Shown one piece after another: positions 37,080 to 45,821 of a stretch of DNA of 64,000 bases. Within the stretch, counting starts at the first letter, position 1. Every line of letters starts with the position of its first letter. The notes beneath the pieces were generated by a model that saw only the letters and a list, made by a program, of their open reading frames with translations, was not told where the DNA came from and searched no databases. The DNA lies in NCBI RefSeq assembly GCF_000745835.1, contig NZ_JQKB01000003.1, positions 1-64,000 of the forward strand, given 5' to 3'. The position numbers were made by a program, and so were the translations under genes. The DNA is from Belnapia moabensis DSM 16746 (lineage in GTDB: Bacteria > Pseudomonadota > Alphaproteobacteria > Acetobacterales > Acetobacteraceae).

Positions 37080-38240
37080 TCACGCCCCGAGTGTGGCCAC
37101 TCGGGGCGACCGCGGGCTGGCCGCGCCGCTGCTCCTCAGGAAGTCCAGCAGATGCGTGACGGTCTGCTCCGGCTGCTCCTGCTGCACCCAGTGGCCGGCG
37201 CCCTCGATCAGGTGGCAGCCGCGCATGTCGGTGCAGGCCTCGCGCTGCATGCGCTCCAGCGCGGCAGGCACCTGGCAGATGCCCCAGTCGCTGGCGCCGG
37301 CGATGAAGAGCGAGGGCTGCGTGATGCGGCGGCCGGCCATCAGCTGGTGCTCCGGCTGGAAGCGGCCCGAGGTGGTGCAGCGGTACCATTGGAAGCCGCC
37401 CTGGAAGCCGGTGCGGGCGTACTCGGCAGCGTAGACGGCGAGTTCGGCATCGGGGAGCCAGCGGTTGGCGGCGATGGCCTCCGGCGAGGGCATGTCGGAG
37501 GCGACCTGCTCGGCCATGCCCTTGGCGAGATCCATGACGTAGTAGCCGGGGAGTTTCGCCAGTTCCTCCGCGGTCCATGAAGCGAGGGGGAAGGGGCGGT
37601 TGTCGGGCCAGTCGGCGCTCTTCGCGTGGTAGTAGGCGCGGAGGAAGGCGTGCAGGCCCTGCGGGGCGTGCTGCATCTCGGCATTCGCCTCGCGGGTCGA
37701 GTAGTACCATTGGTAGTGCTTGCGGGGGCGGGGCAGGGCGGCGAGCGCGGCGTGGATGTCGGGGGCGGCGGGGCGGGGCTTGGCACCTTCCTGCAGCGGG
37801 GGCGGGCCGGCGAAGGGGGCGCTCATCAGCACGACGCGGCGGAACAGGTCGGGGCGCAGCAGGGCGCACCAGGCGGCCATGGGGGAGCCGAAATCGTGGC
37901 CGATCACCGCCTCCACCCCGTCATGGCCGAGGGCCGCGATGAGGCCCATCGCGTCGCGGACGATGTTGAAGGGGCGGAAGGGGGCGAGGTCGCCGTCGTA
38001 ATCGGCGCTCCAGCCGGTGGTGCGGCCATAGCCGCGCTGGTCGGGGGCGACGACGTGGTAGCCGGCCTCGGCCAGCGGCAGCATCACCTTGCGCCAGGAG
38101 AAGGCGAGCTCGGGGAAGCCGTGGAGCAGCAGCAGGCAGGGCGCCTCAGGGTTGCCGGCCTCGAGGATATGCATGCGAAGGCCGTTGATGCCGTCGAGGA
38201 AGCGGCTGGTGATGCCGGGGGGCAGGGGCAGGTCGTCCAT
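37080..38240 (-). CDS. Epoxide hydrolase-like alpha/beta hydrolase
   Basis: The 386-residue protein belongs to the alpha/beta hydrolase fold with epoxide-hydrolase features: the oxyanion motif LLLHGFPELAFSW, the nucleophile aspartate in AVIGHDFGSPMAAW, a cap domain with tyrosine-rich stretches (HYQWYYSTREANAEM; GYYVMDL) and a C-terminal GAGHWVQQEQPEQ with the catalytic histidine. The open frame continues far upstream, but that part is the shadow of an MFS gene; the ATG follows GGAGGAAG. Substrate unknown. A gap with the 16-pair inverted repeat follows the stop. Confidence 0.87.
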   Translation of the reverse strand: MDDLPLPPGITSRFLDGINGLRMHILEAGNPEAPCLLLLHGFPELAFSWRKVMLPLAEAGYHVVAPDQRGYGRTTGWSADYDGDLAPFRPFNIVRDAMGLIAALGHDGVEAVIGHDFGSPMAAWCALLRPDLFRRVVLMSAPFAGPPPLQEGAKPRPAAPDIHAALAALPRPRKHYQWYYSTREANAEMQHAPQGLHAFLRAYYHAKSADWPDNRPFPLASWTAEELAKLPGYYVMDLAKGMAEQVASDMPSPEAIAANRWLPDAELAVYAAEYARTGFQGGFQWYRCTTSGRFQPEHQLMAGRRITQPSLFIAGASDWGICQVPAALERMQREACTDMRGCHLIEGAGHWVQQEQPEQTVTHLLDFLRSSGAASPRSPRVATLGA

Positions 38241-38260
38241 GGCGTCGTCTTCCTCCGGTG

Positions 38261-39511
38261 TCAGTTTCTTGTCTCCAGCGACGCCACCATCGCAGGCTTT
38301 CGCTGCCAGCCCCAGGCCACGGCGAGCAGGGCGGCGAGCATCGCGGCGACGGTCGGCCAGCGGAGGCCGAAGACCTCGCCGGCGGTGCCGAGGGCCAGCG
38401 CGCCGCTCGCAGGACAGGCGCGGGTGATCATGCCCCAGAGGCTCAGCACGCGGCCGCGCATCGAGGCATCGGCGGCGTTCTGCACGAGCGTCTGCACCAG
38501 GATGCCGTGGACGGAGGCGCTGGCGCCCATCAGCGCGGCGCAGACCAGGGCGAAGGGGAAGAGGCTGGTCGAGACGAAGCCGATGGTGAAGAGCGCCTGA
38601 CAGGCGGCGGCGGCGATGGCGAGCGTCACCGCGCCTTCCAGCTTGCCGCGGCCGGCGACCCAGAGGCCGGCGAAGAGCGCGCCGATGCCGATGCAGGCGG
38701 TGAGCATCGCCATGCCGTCCGCGCCGCGGGCGAAGAGGCGCTCGACGAAGGGGGGCAGGATCTCCTGGACGCCGCGCATCAGCACCGCGGCGACGGCGGC
38801 GAAGGCCAGCAGCGGGCCGATCCCCGAGTGGCGACCGGCATAGCGGAAGCCGGCGATGGTGTCGGCGAGGACGCCGCTCCCCGATGGGACGCCGCGGCGC
38901 TGGGCGGCATCGACGCGGAGATTGGGCATGGTCAGCGTCGCGGCGAGATAGGCGAGGCTGTTGAGGAAGACGGCGGGGACGACGCCGGCGACCGCGATCA
39001 GGGGCCCCGCGATGGCCGGGCCGATGAAGCGGGCGACGTTGTAGCAGAGCGAATTGCAGGCGACGGCGGCGGGCAGGTCGGCGCGGGGGACGAGGCCGGG
39101 CATCAGGCTCTGCCGCGCCGGTTGGGCGAAGGAGGAGGCGGTGCCCTTCACCATCTCGAGCGCTAGCAGGAGGCCGATGGAGAGGTTGCCGGTGGCGAGC
39201 AAGGCACCGATGGCCGCCGCCTCGAGCGCGATAGTGGCCTGGGAGGCCATGGTGAGCTTCACCCGGTCCATCCGGTCGGCGACGGCACCGGCGATGGGGC
39301 TGAAGATCACCGCCGGCGCCAAGTCGCAGAAGGCGACCATGCCGACCCAGAAGGCGCTCTTCGTCAGTTCCCAGGCGAGCCAGGCGACGGCGATCTGGTG
39401 GACCCAGAGCCCGGTCCAGGAGGTCAGCGAGGCGCCGAAGAACAGCCGCGCGTCGCGATGCGAGAGGGCGCGGCCCAGCGCGCCGAAGGCCGCCAGACCG
39501 CGGATGGTCAT
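38261..39511 (-). CDS. MFS transporter (MFS_3/EntS-like exporter)
   Basis: The 416-residue protein has about 12 hydrophobic helices and starts with the MFS_3 pattern RDARLFFGASLTSWTGLWVHQIAVAWLAWELTKS. It also has the DRMDRVKLTMASQATIALEAAA block of motif A and a HGILVQTLVQNAADASMRGRVLSLWGM segment in the second half. The family includes enterobactin and other drug exporters, so export of a small molecule is likely but the cargo is open. The start overlaps the stop of the lipoprotein gene by one base. Confidence 0.85.
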   Translation of the reverse strand: MTIRGLAAFGALGRALSHRDARLFFGASLTSWTGLWVHQIAVAWLAWELTKSAFWVGMVAFCDLAPAVIFSPIAGAVADRMDRVKLTMASQATIALEAAAIGALLATGNLSIGLLLALEMVKGTASSFAQPARQSLMPGLVPRADLPAAVACNSLCYNVARFIGPAIAGPLIAVAGVVPAVFLNSLAYLAATLTMPNLRVDAAQRRGVPSGSGVLADTIAGFRYAGRHSGIGPLLAFAAVAAVLMRGVQEILPPFVERLFARGADGMAMLTACIGIGALFAGLWVAGRGKLEGAVTLAIAAAACQALFTIGFVSTSLFPFALVCAALMGASASVHGILVQTLVQNAADASMRGRVLSLWGMITRACPASGALALGTAGEVFGLRWPTVAAMLAALLAVAWGWQRKPAMVASLETRN

Positions 39512-39933
39512 CAGCGTTGCGGGGCGGCGGGCCGGGCGTTCTGCTGCGGAGCGGTCCGGGTGTTTTCCTGCACGCAGTCGGAGGCGATGCGGTCGCGCTC
39601 GTAGATGCGGGCCAGGCGGTCAGTCTCGCCGCGGCGGGCATAGATGCTGGCATCGGTGCCGATGCGGGCGTCGCGCTCGTCCTCGCGCATGAGCTGGCCG
39701 CGGTCGCGGAAGGTGACGATGCGATCGGCATCGGCCCGGCAGGCGGCGGCGAGCGCGGCTTGGTCGCGCAACGCGGCGGCCGGAGCCGGCGTGGTGGGGA
39801 CGGCGCCGGGGCCGGGGGCGATGGCGGCGCGGCTGGGGGCGGCGTTGCCGGTGAGCGGCACCACGGCGGGGTCGGGGCCGCCGGCGCAGGCGGCGAGGAG
39901 CGCGAGCAGGCCGATCGAGGGGAGGCGTTTCAT
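39511..39933 (-). CDS. Small lipoprotein of unknown function
   Basis: The 140-residue product has a signal with a lipobox (LALLAACAGGPDP, cysteine at about residue 16), a Pro/Ala-rich linker and a charged helical region (LRDQAALAAACRADADRIVTFRDRGQLMREDERDARIG). A conserved feel comes from the paired cysteines in the ACRADADRI and SDCVQEN stretches. No family is recognised. It begins four bases after the preceding stop and overlaps the MFS gene by one base, so the three genes are co-translated. It is probably anchored to the outer or inner membrane. Confidence 0.7.
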   Translation of the reverse strand: MKRLPSIGLLALLAACAGGPDPAVVPLTGNAAPSRAAIAPGPGAVPTTPAPAAALRDQAALAAACRADADRIVTFRDRGQLMREDERDARIGTDASIYARRGETDRLARIYERDRIASDCVQENTRTAPQQNARPAAPQR

Positions 39934-39937
39934 CGGG

Positions 39938-40468
39938 TCATCCGTCATGCGATGCGGCGAGGCTCGGGGCGCTACCCGGGGACTGACCCTGGGGCAGCGG
40001 CCGGGACAATAGCCGGCGCAGACCGGTTTCGTCGAACCGCGCGCCGCCGTCCAGCGGCATCGCGGCCGCGGCGGAGAGCAGGGCGGGATGGAGGTCGATT
40101 CCCTGGCGGGTGACCGCGAAGAGCGCGGCCAGCCAGGGGGCGCGGCCGAGGATCTCGACCAAGGCGAGCAGGCGGAGGCAGAGGCTGAGGCCGGGGATGG
40201 TGTCGAGGCCGATGGCCGAGTCGATGGCTTCGGCCCAGGCGGCGGCGTCGCGGTCGGCGATGGCGAGCTCCATCGGCTCGCCCTCGGCGCGGGGGAAGAG
40301 CAGGCGGCGGGGCTTGCCCCATTGCTGGCGGTCGGCGGCCTCGCGGGCCAGCTCCCAGGCGGCGAGGAGCTGGCGCGGGGCGACCGGGGGCAGGCGCTCG
40401 GGCGGCAGGGGGACGGCGTAGGTGAGCGCGCCGTTCGGCGCCTCGGCCACGCGGATGGGGAGAGGCAT
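39938..40468 (-). CDS. Hypothetical protein, first gene before a lipoprotein/MFS pair
   Basis: The 176-residue protein begins PLPIRVAEAPNGALTYAVPLPPERLPPVAPRQLLAAWELAREA and is Leu/Ala-rich without a clear signal peptide or transmembrane span. No domain is recognised. The ATG is taken over a TTG three codons earlier. It heads a tightly packed three-gene set with the lipoprotein and MFS genes, and its stop is four bases from the next start. It is divergent from the amidase gene about 115 bases away. Confidence 0.55.
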   Translation of the reverse strand: MPLPIRVAEAPNGALTYAVPLPPERLPPVAPRQLLAAWELAREAADRQQWGKPRRLLFPRAEGEPMELAIADRDAAAWAEAIDSAIGLDTIPGLSLCLRLLALVEILGRAPWLAALFAVTRQGIDLHPALLSAAAAMPLDGGARFDETGLRRLLSRPLPQGQSPGSAPSLAASHDG

Positions 40469-40583
40469 TGGGTACAATCTGGGGTCCGCGAGGGGCCGGC
40501 GCCAGCGGCGTTGCGGTGGGCGATGGTTTTCCCGGCGATTCCGGGCCTGTCGCGCCCTTCGGGCTTGCGTCTAAGCTCGGGGC

Positions 40584-41876
40584 ATGACCGATCCCGCGAC
40601 ACTCCCCGCCACTGAAGCCGTGCGGCGCATCCGCGACCGGCGCCTCTCCGCCACCGAGCTGACCGAGGCGCTGCTGGCGCGGATCGGGGCCAGGGAGGCG
40701 GAGGTCAGGACCTTCGTCCATCTCGACCCAGCGCTGGCGCTGCGGCAGGCGGCGGCGGTCGACCGGGCGGTGAAGGCGGGGCGGGCGGGGCCGCTCGCCG
40801 GGCTCGGCATCGGGGTGAAGGATGTGCTGGATACGGCGGACCAGCCTTCGCAATACGGCTCGGCGGTCTGGGCGGGGCATCGGCCGAGGGGCGATGCGGC
40901 CTGCGTCGCGCTGGCGCGGCGGGCGGGGGCGGTGATCCTCGGCAAGACCGTGACCACGGAATTCGCCACGCGGCGGCCGGGGGCGACGACCAATCCGCAC
41001 AATCCGGCGCATACGCCGGGCGGGTCCTCCTCGGGCTCGGCGGCGGGGGCGGGGGCGGGGTTCTTCCATGCCGGGTTCGGGACGCAGACGGCGGGCAGCA
41101 TCATCCGGCCGGCGGCCTATTGCGGGGCCGTCGGGTTCAAGCCGTCCTTCGGCACGCTGCACCGGGCGGGGATGAAGGTGATGTCGGAATCGCTCGACAC
41201 GATCGGCGTCATCGCCGGGAGCGTGGGCCATGCGGCGCTGGTCTTGGCGGGGCTGACGGGCGGGGATTACGGGTCGCCGGAGGAGAAGCCGGGGCGGGCG
41301 CCGCGGATCGGGCTGTGCTGGGGGCCCTCCGTGGACCAGGCGGCGGCGGAGACGCGGGAGGCCATCGAGCGGGTCGCGGCCGCGGCGGCGCGGGCGGGGG
41401 CCAGGGTCGAGGCGGTGGAGATGCCGCCCGTCGTCGTCGCTGGATACGAGGCGCATGCGCTGGTGATGAATGGGGAGTCGGCGGAGGCGCTGGCCTGGGA
41501 GGTCGATCAGGCCTCGGCGCAGCTCTCGGAGGGGCTGCGGGAGCGGCTGGACTGGGGGCGTGGCCAGGGACGGGCGGCGCTGGAGGCGGGGCGGGCGGCC
41601 TTTGCGGCGGCGCGGGCGGCGTTCGTCGATGTGATCGCGGGATTCGATGCGATCCTGACGCCGAGCGCGCCGGGCGAGGCGCCAGAGGGGCTCGGCTGGA
41701 CGGGCGATCCGGCCTTCAACTCGCTCTGGACCTTGCTGCATGTGCCCTGCGTCACCGTGCCGGTGGGCACGGGGCCGAAGGGGTTGCCGCTCGGGGCGCA
41801 GGTGGTCGCCGGGTTCGGGCGGGACCGGGAGGCGCTGGCCTGGGCGGAGTGGGTGCGCGCCGCGGCCGAAGGGTAG
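40584..41876 (+). CDS. Amidase (amidase signature family)
   Basis: The 430-residue protein has the amidase signature catalytic triad: Lys79 in GIGVKDVLD, the cis-serine in the PGGSSSGSAAGAG loop and the nucleophile Ser172 in GFGTQTAGSIIRPA. It hydrolyses small amides or aryl/alkyl amides to acids and ammonia; GatA subunits share the fold but are longer and paired with GatB/C, which are absent here. It stands alone, head-to-head with the hypothetical protein. Its stop faces the molybdenum-enzyme maturation cluster. Confidence 0.9.
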   Translation: MTDPATLPATEAVRRIRDRRLSATELTEALLARIGAREAEVRTFVHLDPALALRQAAAVDRAVKAGRAGPLAGLGIGVKDVLDTADQPSQYGSAVWAGHRPRGDAACVALARRAGAVILGKTVTTEFATRRPGATTNPHNPAHTPGGSSSGSAAGAGAGFFHAGFGTQTAGSIIRPAAYCGAVGFKPSFGTLHRAGMKVMSESLDTIGVIAGSVGHAALVLAGLTGGDYGSPEEKPGRAPRIGLCWGPSVDQAAAETREAIERVAAAAARAGARVEAVEMPPVVVAGYEAHALVMNGESAEALAWEVDQASAQLSEGLRERLDWGRGQGRAALEAGRAAFAAARAAFVDVIAGFDAILTPSAPGEAPEGLGWTGDPAFNSLWTLLHVPCVTVPVGTGPKGLPLGAQVVAGFGRDREALAWAEWVRAAAEG

Positions 41877-41914
41877 GTCACGCCTTCGGCCTTTCGGCCT
41901 CCGGCGATCACGCT

Positions 41915-43558
41915 CTACCTGACCTTCTCGAAGCCCGGCGCCTTCCTGAGCGCGTCGGTGGTGTCGAAGTCGCGGAGGACGGCGTCATCGGCCATCTCGA
42001 CCTCGGCGACGCGGTCGGCGTGCTTGCCGGCCAGGTGGCGGGCGCCGACATCGCCGGTGATGGTCATCATCTCGGGCAGGAATTCCATGGCCCAGAGCAT
42101 CGGGTTGCCCTGCTTGCCGCGAAAGGTCGGCATGACGATGGCGCGGCCTTCCTCGGGGTCGAAGGCGGCCAGCAGGCGGTCGATCATCGGGCCGGCGACG
42201 AGGGGCATGTCGCCGAGGCAGATGACGACGCCCTCGATATCCTTCGGCAGCGCACCGAGCCCGGCCTTGAGGCTGGCGGAAAGGCCCTCCGCATAGTCCT
42301 CGGCATGGGCGAAGAGGACGGGCCGGCCGGCGAGGGCCGCCTCGACCCGCTCATGCTCGTAGCCGGTGACCACCACCACCGGGCGGGCGCGGGAGGCGAG
42401 CGCGTTGTCCACGACGCGGGCGACCATGGGGACGCCCTGGTCGTCCTGCACCAGCAGCTTGTTGAGCGGAGCCATGCGCCGGCTGCGGCCGGCGGCCAGG
42501 ACGAGCGCGGCGAGCTTGCGGCCGCGGCGGGGGGCGGGGCCGGCGGGCTGGGGCGCGGCGTCGCGGGGGAGGGGGCGGGCTTCCATCTCCTTCAGCAGCC
42601 CGCCGACGCCCATGCCCATGACGTCGCGCGGCGTCACCGGCAGGCCGGCGAAGAGGCGCTGGAGGACCCAATCGATGCCGTTGAGCTTCGGCGACTTGGC
42701 GCAGCCGGGCAGGACGAGGGCCGGGATGTCGTCGATATGGCCGAGGCAGATCAGGTTGCCGGGGTCGACCGGCATGCCGAAATGGTCGATCGCGCCGCCG
42801 GAGCGAACGATGCCGGCCGGGCCGACGTCGCGGCGGTCCACCACGGCGGAGGCGCCGGCGACCAGCAGCAGCTCGGCGCCGGCGCGGCGCAGGCGGTTGA
42901 GCGCGTCGGAGATCGGCTGGGTCTCGTGCCGGCAGCGCTCGGGGGGCAGAAGGGTGCCGCAGAGCGCCTCCACCCGGTCGCGCGTCGCCTCGATGGCGCC
43001 TTCCATCACGCTTTCCTTCACGCCGGGCAGCTCGGTCAGCACGAGGCCGACCTTCAGCGGGCGGAAGGGATGGAGGGAGAGGGCGGGCGGGCCGGTGCGG
43101 GCGATGAGCTCCGCCACCTCCAGCACCGGGCCGGGGGTGGCGAAGGGGATGACCTTGATGGTCGCCAGCATCTCCTTCGCCGCGACGGGAATGTGCGAGG
43201 CGAGGGTGGCGACGGTCAGCGACTCGTCGAGCGAGTTCAGGCGGTTGACGGTTGTGGCGTTGACCACGAGCAGCCCGGCGGCATCGGCGAGGATGTTGAC
43301 CCGGCCGGTGGAGGCGCGGGAACGGGCGAGGAGCGGGCCCATCAGCGCATTGGCGAGGCGGTCGGCGGCCTCGTTCTCCGGCACGTCACCCGGCTCCAGC
43401 CGGGCGGCGATGACGCTGCCATGGCCGGCGGATTGCAGGGCGGCGACGGCCTCCTGGTCGAGGACGGTGCCCTTCTTCAGCACCTTGCCCGGCAGGCGGA
43501 CGGTATGGGCGAGGACGGCGCCGCGGGCCTCGTCGAGCGGGGTGGGCCCGAAGATCAT
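41915..43558 (-). CDS. MobA-like nucleotidyltransferase fused to a molybdopterin-binding domain
   Basis: The 547-residue protein is a fusion. Residues 1-330 resemble the molybdopterin-binding MoeA/MogA-type domain (LRRAGAELLLVAGASAVVDRRDV; GHIDDIPALVLPGCAKSPKLNGIDW). Residues about 350-547 are an NTP-transferase with LAALVLAAGRSRRMAPLNKLLV and GVVICLGDMPLV, as in MocA/MobA, which attach CMP or GMP to the molybdenum cofactor. It would finish the cofactor of a molybdenum hydroxylase. The open frame extends upstream as the shadow of the XdhC gene; the ATG overlaps the XdhC stop (ATGA). It is the last gene of the maturation module. Confidence 0.85.
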   Translation of the reverse strand: MIFGPTPLDEARGAVLAHTVRLPGKVLKKGTVLDQEAVAALQSAGHGSVIAARLEPGDVPENEAADRLANALMGPLLARSRASTGRVNILADAAGLLVVNATTVNRLNSLDESLTVATLASHIPVAAKEMLATIKVIPFATPGPVLEVAELIARTGPPALSLHPFRPLKVGLVLTELPGVKESVMEGAIEATRDRVEALCGTLLPPERCRHETQPISDALNRLRRAGAELLLVAGASAVVDRRDVGPAGIVRSGGAIDHFGMPVDPGNLICLGHIDDIPALVLPGCAKSPKLNGIDWVLQRLFAGLPVTPRDVMGMGVGGLLKEMEARPLPRDAAPQPAGPAPRRGRKLAALVLAAGRSRRMAPLNKLLVQDDQGVPMVARVVDNALASRARPVVVVTGYEHERVEAALAGRPVLFAHAEDYAEGLSASLKAGLGALPKDIEGVVICLGDMPLVAGPMIDRLLAAFDPEEGRAIVMPTFRGKQGNPMLWAMEFLPEMMTITGDVGARHLAGKHADRVAEVEMADDAVLRDFDTTDALRKAPGFEKVR

Positions 43559-44259
43559 GCGGCGAGCGCCGGACGCTGCGCCAGCGCCGCGCCGCGGCGG
43601 GTGGCGACGACCTCGGCGAGGATGGAGAGCGCGATCTCGGGCGCCGTCACCGCCTCGATGTTGAGGCCGACGGGGGCGTGGATGCGGGCGATGGCCTCGG
43701 GCGTGTGGCCCATCTCGGTGAGGCGGGCGACGCGCTTGGCATGCGTCCGGCGGCTGCCGAGGGCGCCGATGTAGAAGCAGTCGGACTTCAGCGCGGCGTC
43801 GAGGGCGGGGTCGTCGAGCTTGGGGTCGTGGGTCAGCGTCACCACGGCGCTGCGGGCGTCGGGGGCGAGGGCGGCGACGGCGTCGTCGGTCCATTCGTGG
43901 ATCAGGGTGATGCCGGGGAAGCGCTCGGCGGTGGCCCAGGCGCGGCGGGGATCGACGACCGTCACCGCATAGCCTGCGGCCTGAGCCATGGGCACCAGGG
44001 CCTGCGCAATATGGACGGCGCCGACGACGATCAGCCGCAGGGCCGGGTTGTGCGGGTGGATGAACCAGGCCTCGCCGTCGAGGGTGAGGTTGGCGGCGGC
44101 GTCCTCCGCCAGCGCCCTCGCGGCGGCTTCGGCAAGGGGCGGTGCGAGTTCGGCATCGGGCCAGAGGTGCTGGGCGCCATCCGAGAGGCGGGTCAGCAGG
44201 GCGACCGGGCGCTTGGCCGATTTCGCCGCCTCCAGGGCGGCGAGGACCTCCGGAGTCAC
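43555..44259 (-). CDS. XdhC-type maturation protein, Rossmann half
   Basis: The 234-residue protein contains the XdhC C-terminal Rossmann domain (LRLIVVGAVHIAQALVPMAQAAGYAVTVVDPR; SAVVTLTHDPKLDDPAL; YIGALGSRRTHAKRVARL). XdhC binds the molybdenum cofactor and inserts the sulfurated form into xanthine dehydrogenase-type enzymes. Here it lacks the usual N-terminal CoxI domain, which is encoded by the separate gene just upstream with a GTG/stop overlap. The GTG start is chosen on that overlap. A few residues upstream in the same frame are not XdhC-like. Confidence 0.85.
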   Translation of the reverse strand: MTPEVLAALEAAKSAKRPVALLTRLSDGAQHLWPDAELAPPLAEAAARALAEDAAANLTLDGEAWFIHPHNPALRLIVVGAVHIAQALVPMAQAAGYAVTVVDPRRAWATAERFPGITLIHEWTDDAVAALAPDARSAVVTLTHDPKLDDPALDAALKSDCFYIGALGSRRTHAKRVARLTEMGHTPEAIARIHAPVGLNIEAVTAPEIALSILAEVVATRRGAALAQRPALAA

Positions 44260-44576
44260 GAGAGCTTCTCCACGAAGACCTTCAGCTTGCCGCCGCAGGC
44301 GAGGCCGACTTCCCAAGCGCGCTCGTCGGAGATGCCGAAATCGAGGAGCTGGGGCGTGCCGGTGGTCATGGTCTGCTTGGCGGCATCGGCCACGGCGCCC
44401 TCGATGCAGCCGCCGGAGACGCTACCGGCGAGCCGGCCGGAGGCGCTGACGGCCAGGCGCGAGCCGGCCGGGCGGGGCGAGCTGCCCCAGGTCTCGACGA
44501 CGGTGGCGATCGCCACGGGTTCGCCCGCCGCGCGCCAGGCGGCGGCGGTGGCCAGCACGTCTTCGGAATCGCTCAT
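44256..44576 (-). CDS. XdhC/CoxI N-terminal domain as a separate protein
   Basis: The 106-residue protein is the XdhC_CoxI domain alone: ATVVETWGSSPRPAGSRLAVS, GSVSGGCIEGAVADAA with its cysteine and GLACGGKLKVFVE with the second cysteine. The cysteines hold molybdenum cofactor or its sulfur. It is followed at once by the Rossmann half (overlapping GTG), so the two could assemble as a split XdhC. It is preceded by coxE with another four-base overlap. Split forms are known among Cox-type maturation clusters. Confidence 0.85.
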   Translation of the reverse strand: MSDSEDVLATAAAWRAAGEPVAIATVVETWGSSPRPAGSRLAVSASGRLAGSVSGGCIEGAVADAAKQTMTTGTPQLLDFGISDERAWEVGLACGGKLKVFVEKLS

Positions 44577-45814
44577 GCGGCATTTCTCCTTGCCGGCTGC
44601 GGCCCGCTCAGCGTCGCCACCAGGGCGCGCAGGCTTTGCAGGTTGTGGACCGGGCGGAATTCGTCGACATGCGGCAGCATCGCCCGGATGCCCTGTGATC
44701 TGGGTTGGAAGCCCTCCCAGCGCAACAGGGGGTTCAGCCAGATCAGTCGGCGGCAGGAACGGCGGAGGCGGTCGGTCGCCTCGGCAAGACCCTTCGCCCC
44801 TTCGCGGTCGAGGCCGTCGGTGATGAGCAGGACCACGGCGCCCTGGCCGAGCACGCGGCGGGACCAGAGGCGGTTGAACAGCTCGATGCTCTCGCCGATG
44901 CGGGTGCCGCCGGACCAGTCGGGGACGATGTGGGAGACGAGTTCGAAGGCGACCTCGGCGTCGCGGCTCTTGAGCTGGCGGGTGACGTTGGTCAGGCGCG
45001 TGCCGAAGAGGAAGGAGCTGACGCGGTCGCGGTCATTCGTCACCGCGTGGAGGAAGTGGAGCAGGACCTGGGCGTAGCGCGACATGCTGCCGGAGATGTC
45101 GCACAGCGCCACGAGGGGTGGCGGGCGGTGGACGCGGCGGCGGCGCTCGATGCTCATGATCTCGCCGCCCATGCGGAGGCTCTCGCGGAGGGTCGCGCGG
45201 AGGTCGGTCTTCGGGCCGGTGGGATCGGGGCGGAAGCGGCGGGTTGGGCGCTCGTCCAGCGGCAGGACGAGGCGGCGGATCTCCTGCCTGGCGGCGGCGA
45301 TCTCGGCGGCGGACATCGCCTCGAAATCCATCGATTGCAGGCGTTCGCGCTCGCTCACCGTCATCGCCACCTCGACCGGCGGGCGCTCTTCCGGCGGCTG
45401 GGGCGGGGTGGGGGATTGCGGCGGGGGCGTCATCGCCTCGGCGAGGCGGCGGCTGGTAGGGGGTGGCTTGTCGCGCTCCCTGAAGCCGTCGAGCATCGCC
45501 ATTGCGGCGGCGTTGCGGCCGGCTTCGGGGTCGCGGAAGAAGAGCAGGAAGGCCTGGTCGAAGATCTCGAAGCCGTCGCGGCGGTGGACCATGACGCCGC
45601 GGAGCGCGGCATGGACCTGGCGGCGGTCGCCGATATCGACGAGTTGCAGGGCTTCGCTGGCGGCGAGCAGTTCGGCGGGACCGACGGGGAGGCCGGCGCG
45701 GCGCAGCAGCCGGCTGAAGGCGAGCAGGTTGCCCGCCAGCGCGCCGCGGCCGGCACCGATGCCGGCGCTGGCGAGCTGCATCGCCTGGCCGAGATTGGCG
45801 GGCATGTCGCTCAT
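44573..45814 (-). CDS. coxE: VWA-domain protein CoxE
   Basis: The 413-residue protein has an N-terminal helical part (NLLAFSRLLRRAGLPVGPAELLAASEAL), a proline-rich linker, and a von Willebrand A domain with the MIDAS motif CDISGSMSRYAQVL and later PDWSGGTRIGESI and LLITDGLDREG. With CoxD (a MoxR AAA ATPase) it helps assemble the active site of CO-dehydrogenase-type molybdenum enzymes by a chaperone-like action. It is encoded between coxD and the split XdhC genes with short overlaps or gaps. It is soluble and cytoplasmic. Confidence 0.87.
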   Translation of the reverse strand: MSDMPANLGQAMQLASAGIGAGRGALAGNLLAFSRLLRRAGLPVGPAELLAASEALQLVDIGDRRQVHAALRGVMVHRRDGFEIFDQAFLLFFRDPEAGRNAAAMAMLDGFRERDKPPPTSRRLAEAMTPPPQSPTPPQPPEERPPVEVAMTVSERERLQSMDFEAMSAAEIAAARQEIRRLVLPLDERPTRRFRPDPTGPKTDLRATLRESLRMGGEIMSIERRRRVHRPPPLVALCDISGSMSRYAQVLLHFLHAVTNDRDRVSSFLFGTRLTNVTRQLKSRDAEVAFELVSHIVPDWSGGTRIGESIELFNRLWSRRVLGQGAVVLLITDGLDREGAKGLAEATDRLRRSCRRLIWLNPLLRWEGFQPRSQGIRAMLPHVDEFRPVHNLQSLRALVATLSGPQPARRNAA

Positions 45815-45821
45815 GCGGCGA

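Noticed and set aside
37080-39731. An 883-codon minus-strand frame read as one protein.
   Set aside because: Only the last 386 codons form a hydrolase with a ribosome site; the front is the shadow of an MFS gene in another frame.
41120-43774. An 884-codon plus-strand frame over the MobA-like and amidase genes.
   Set aside because: The translation is Gly/Ala/Arg repetitive; the true genes in other frames have catalytic motifs.
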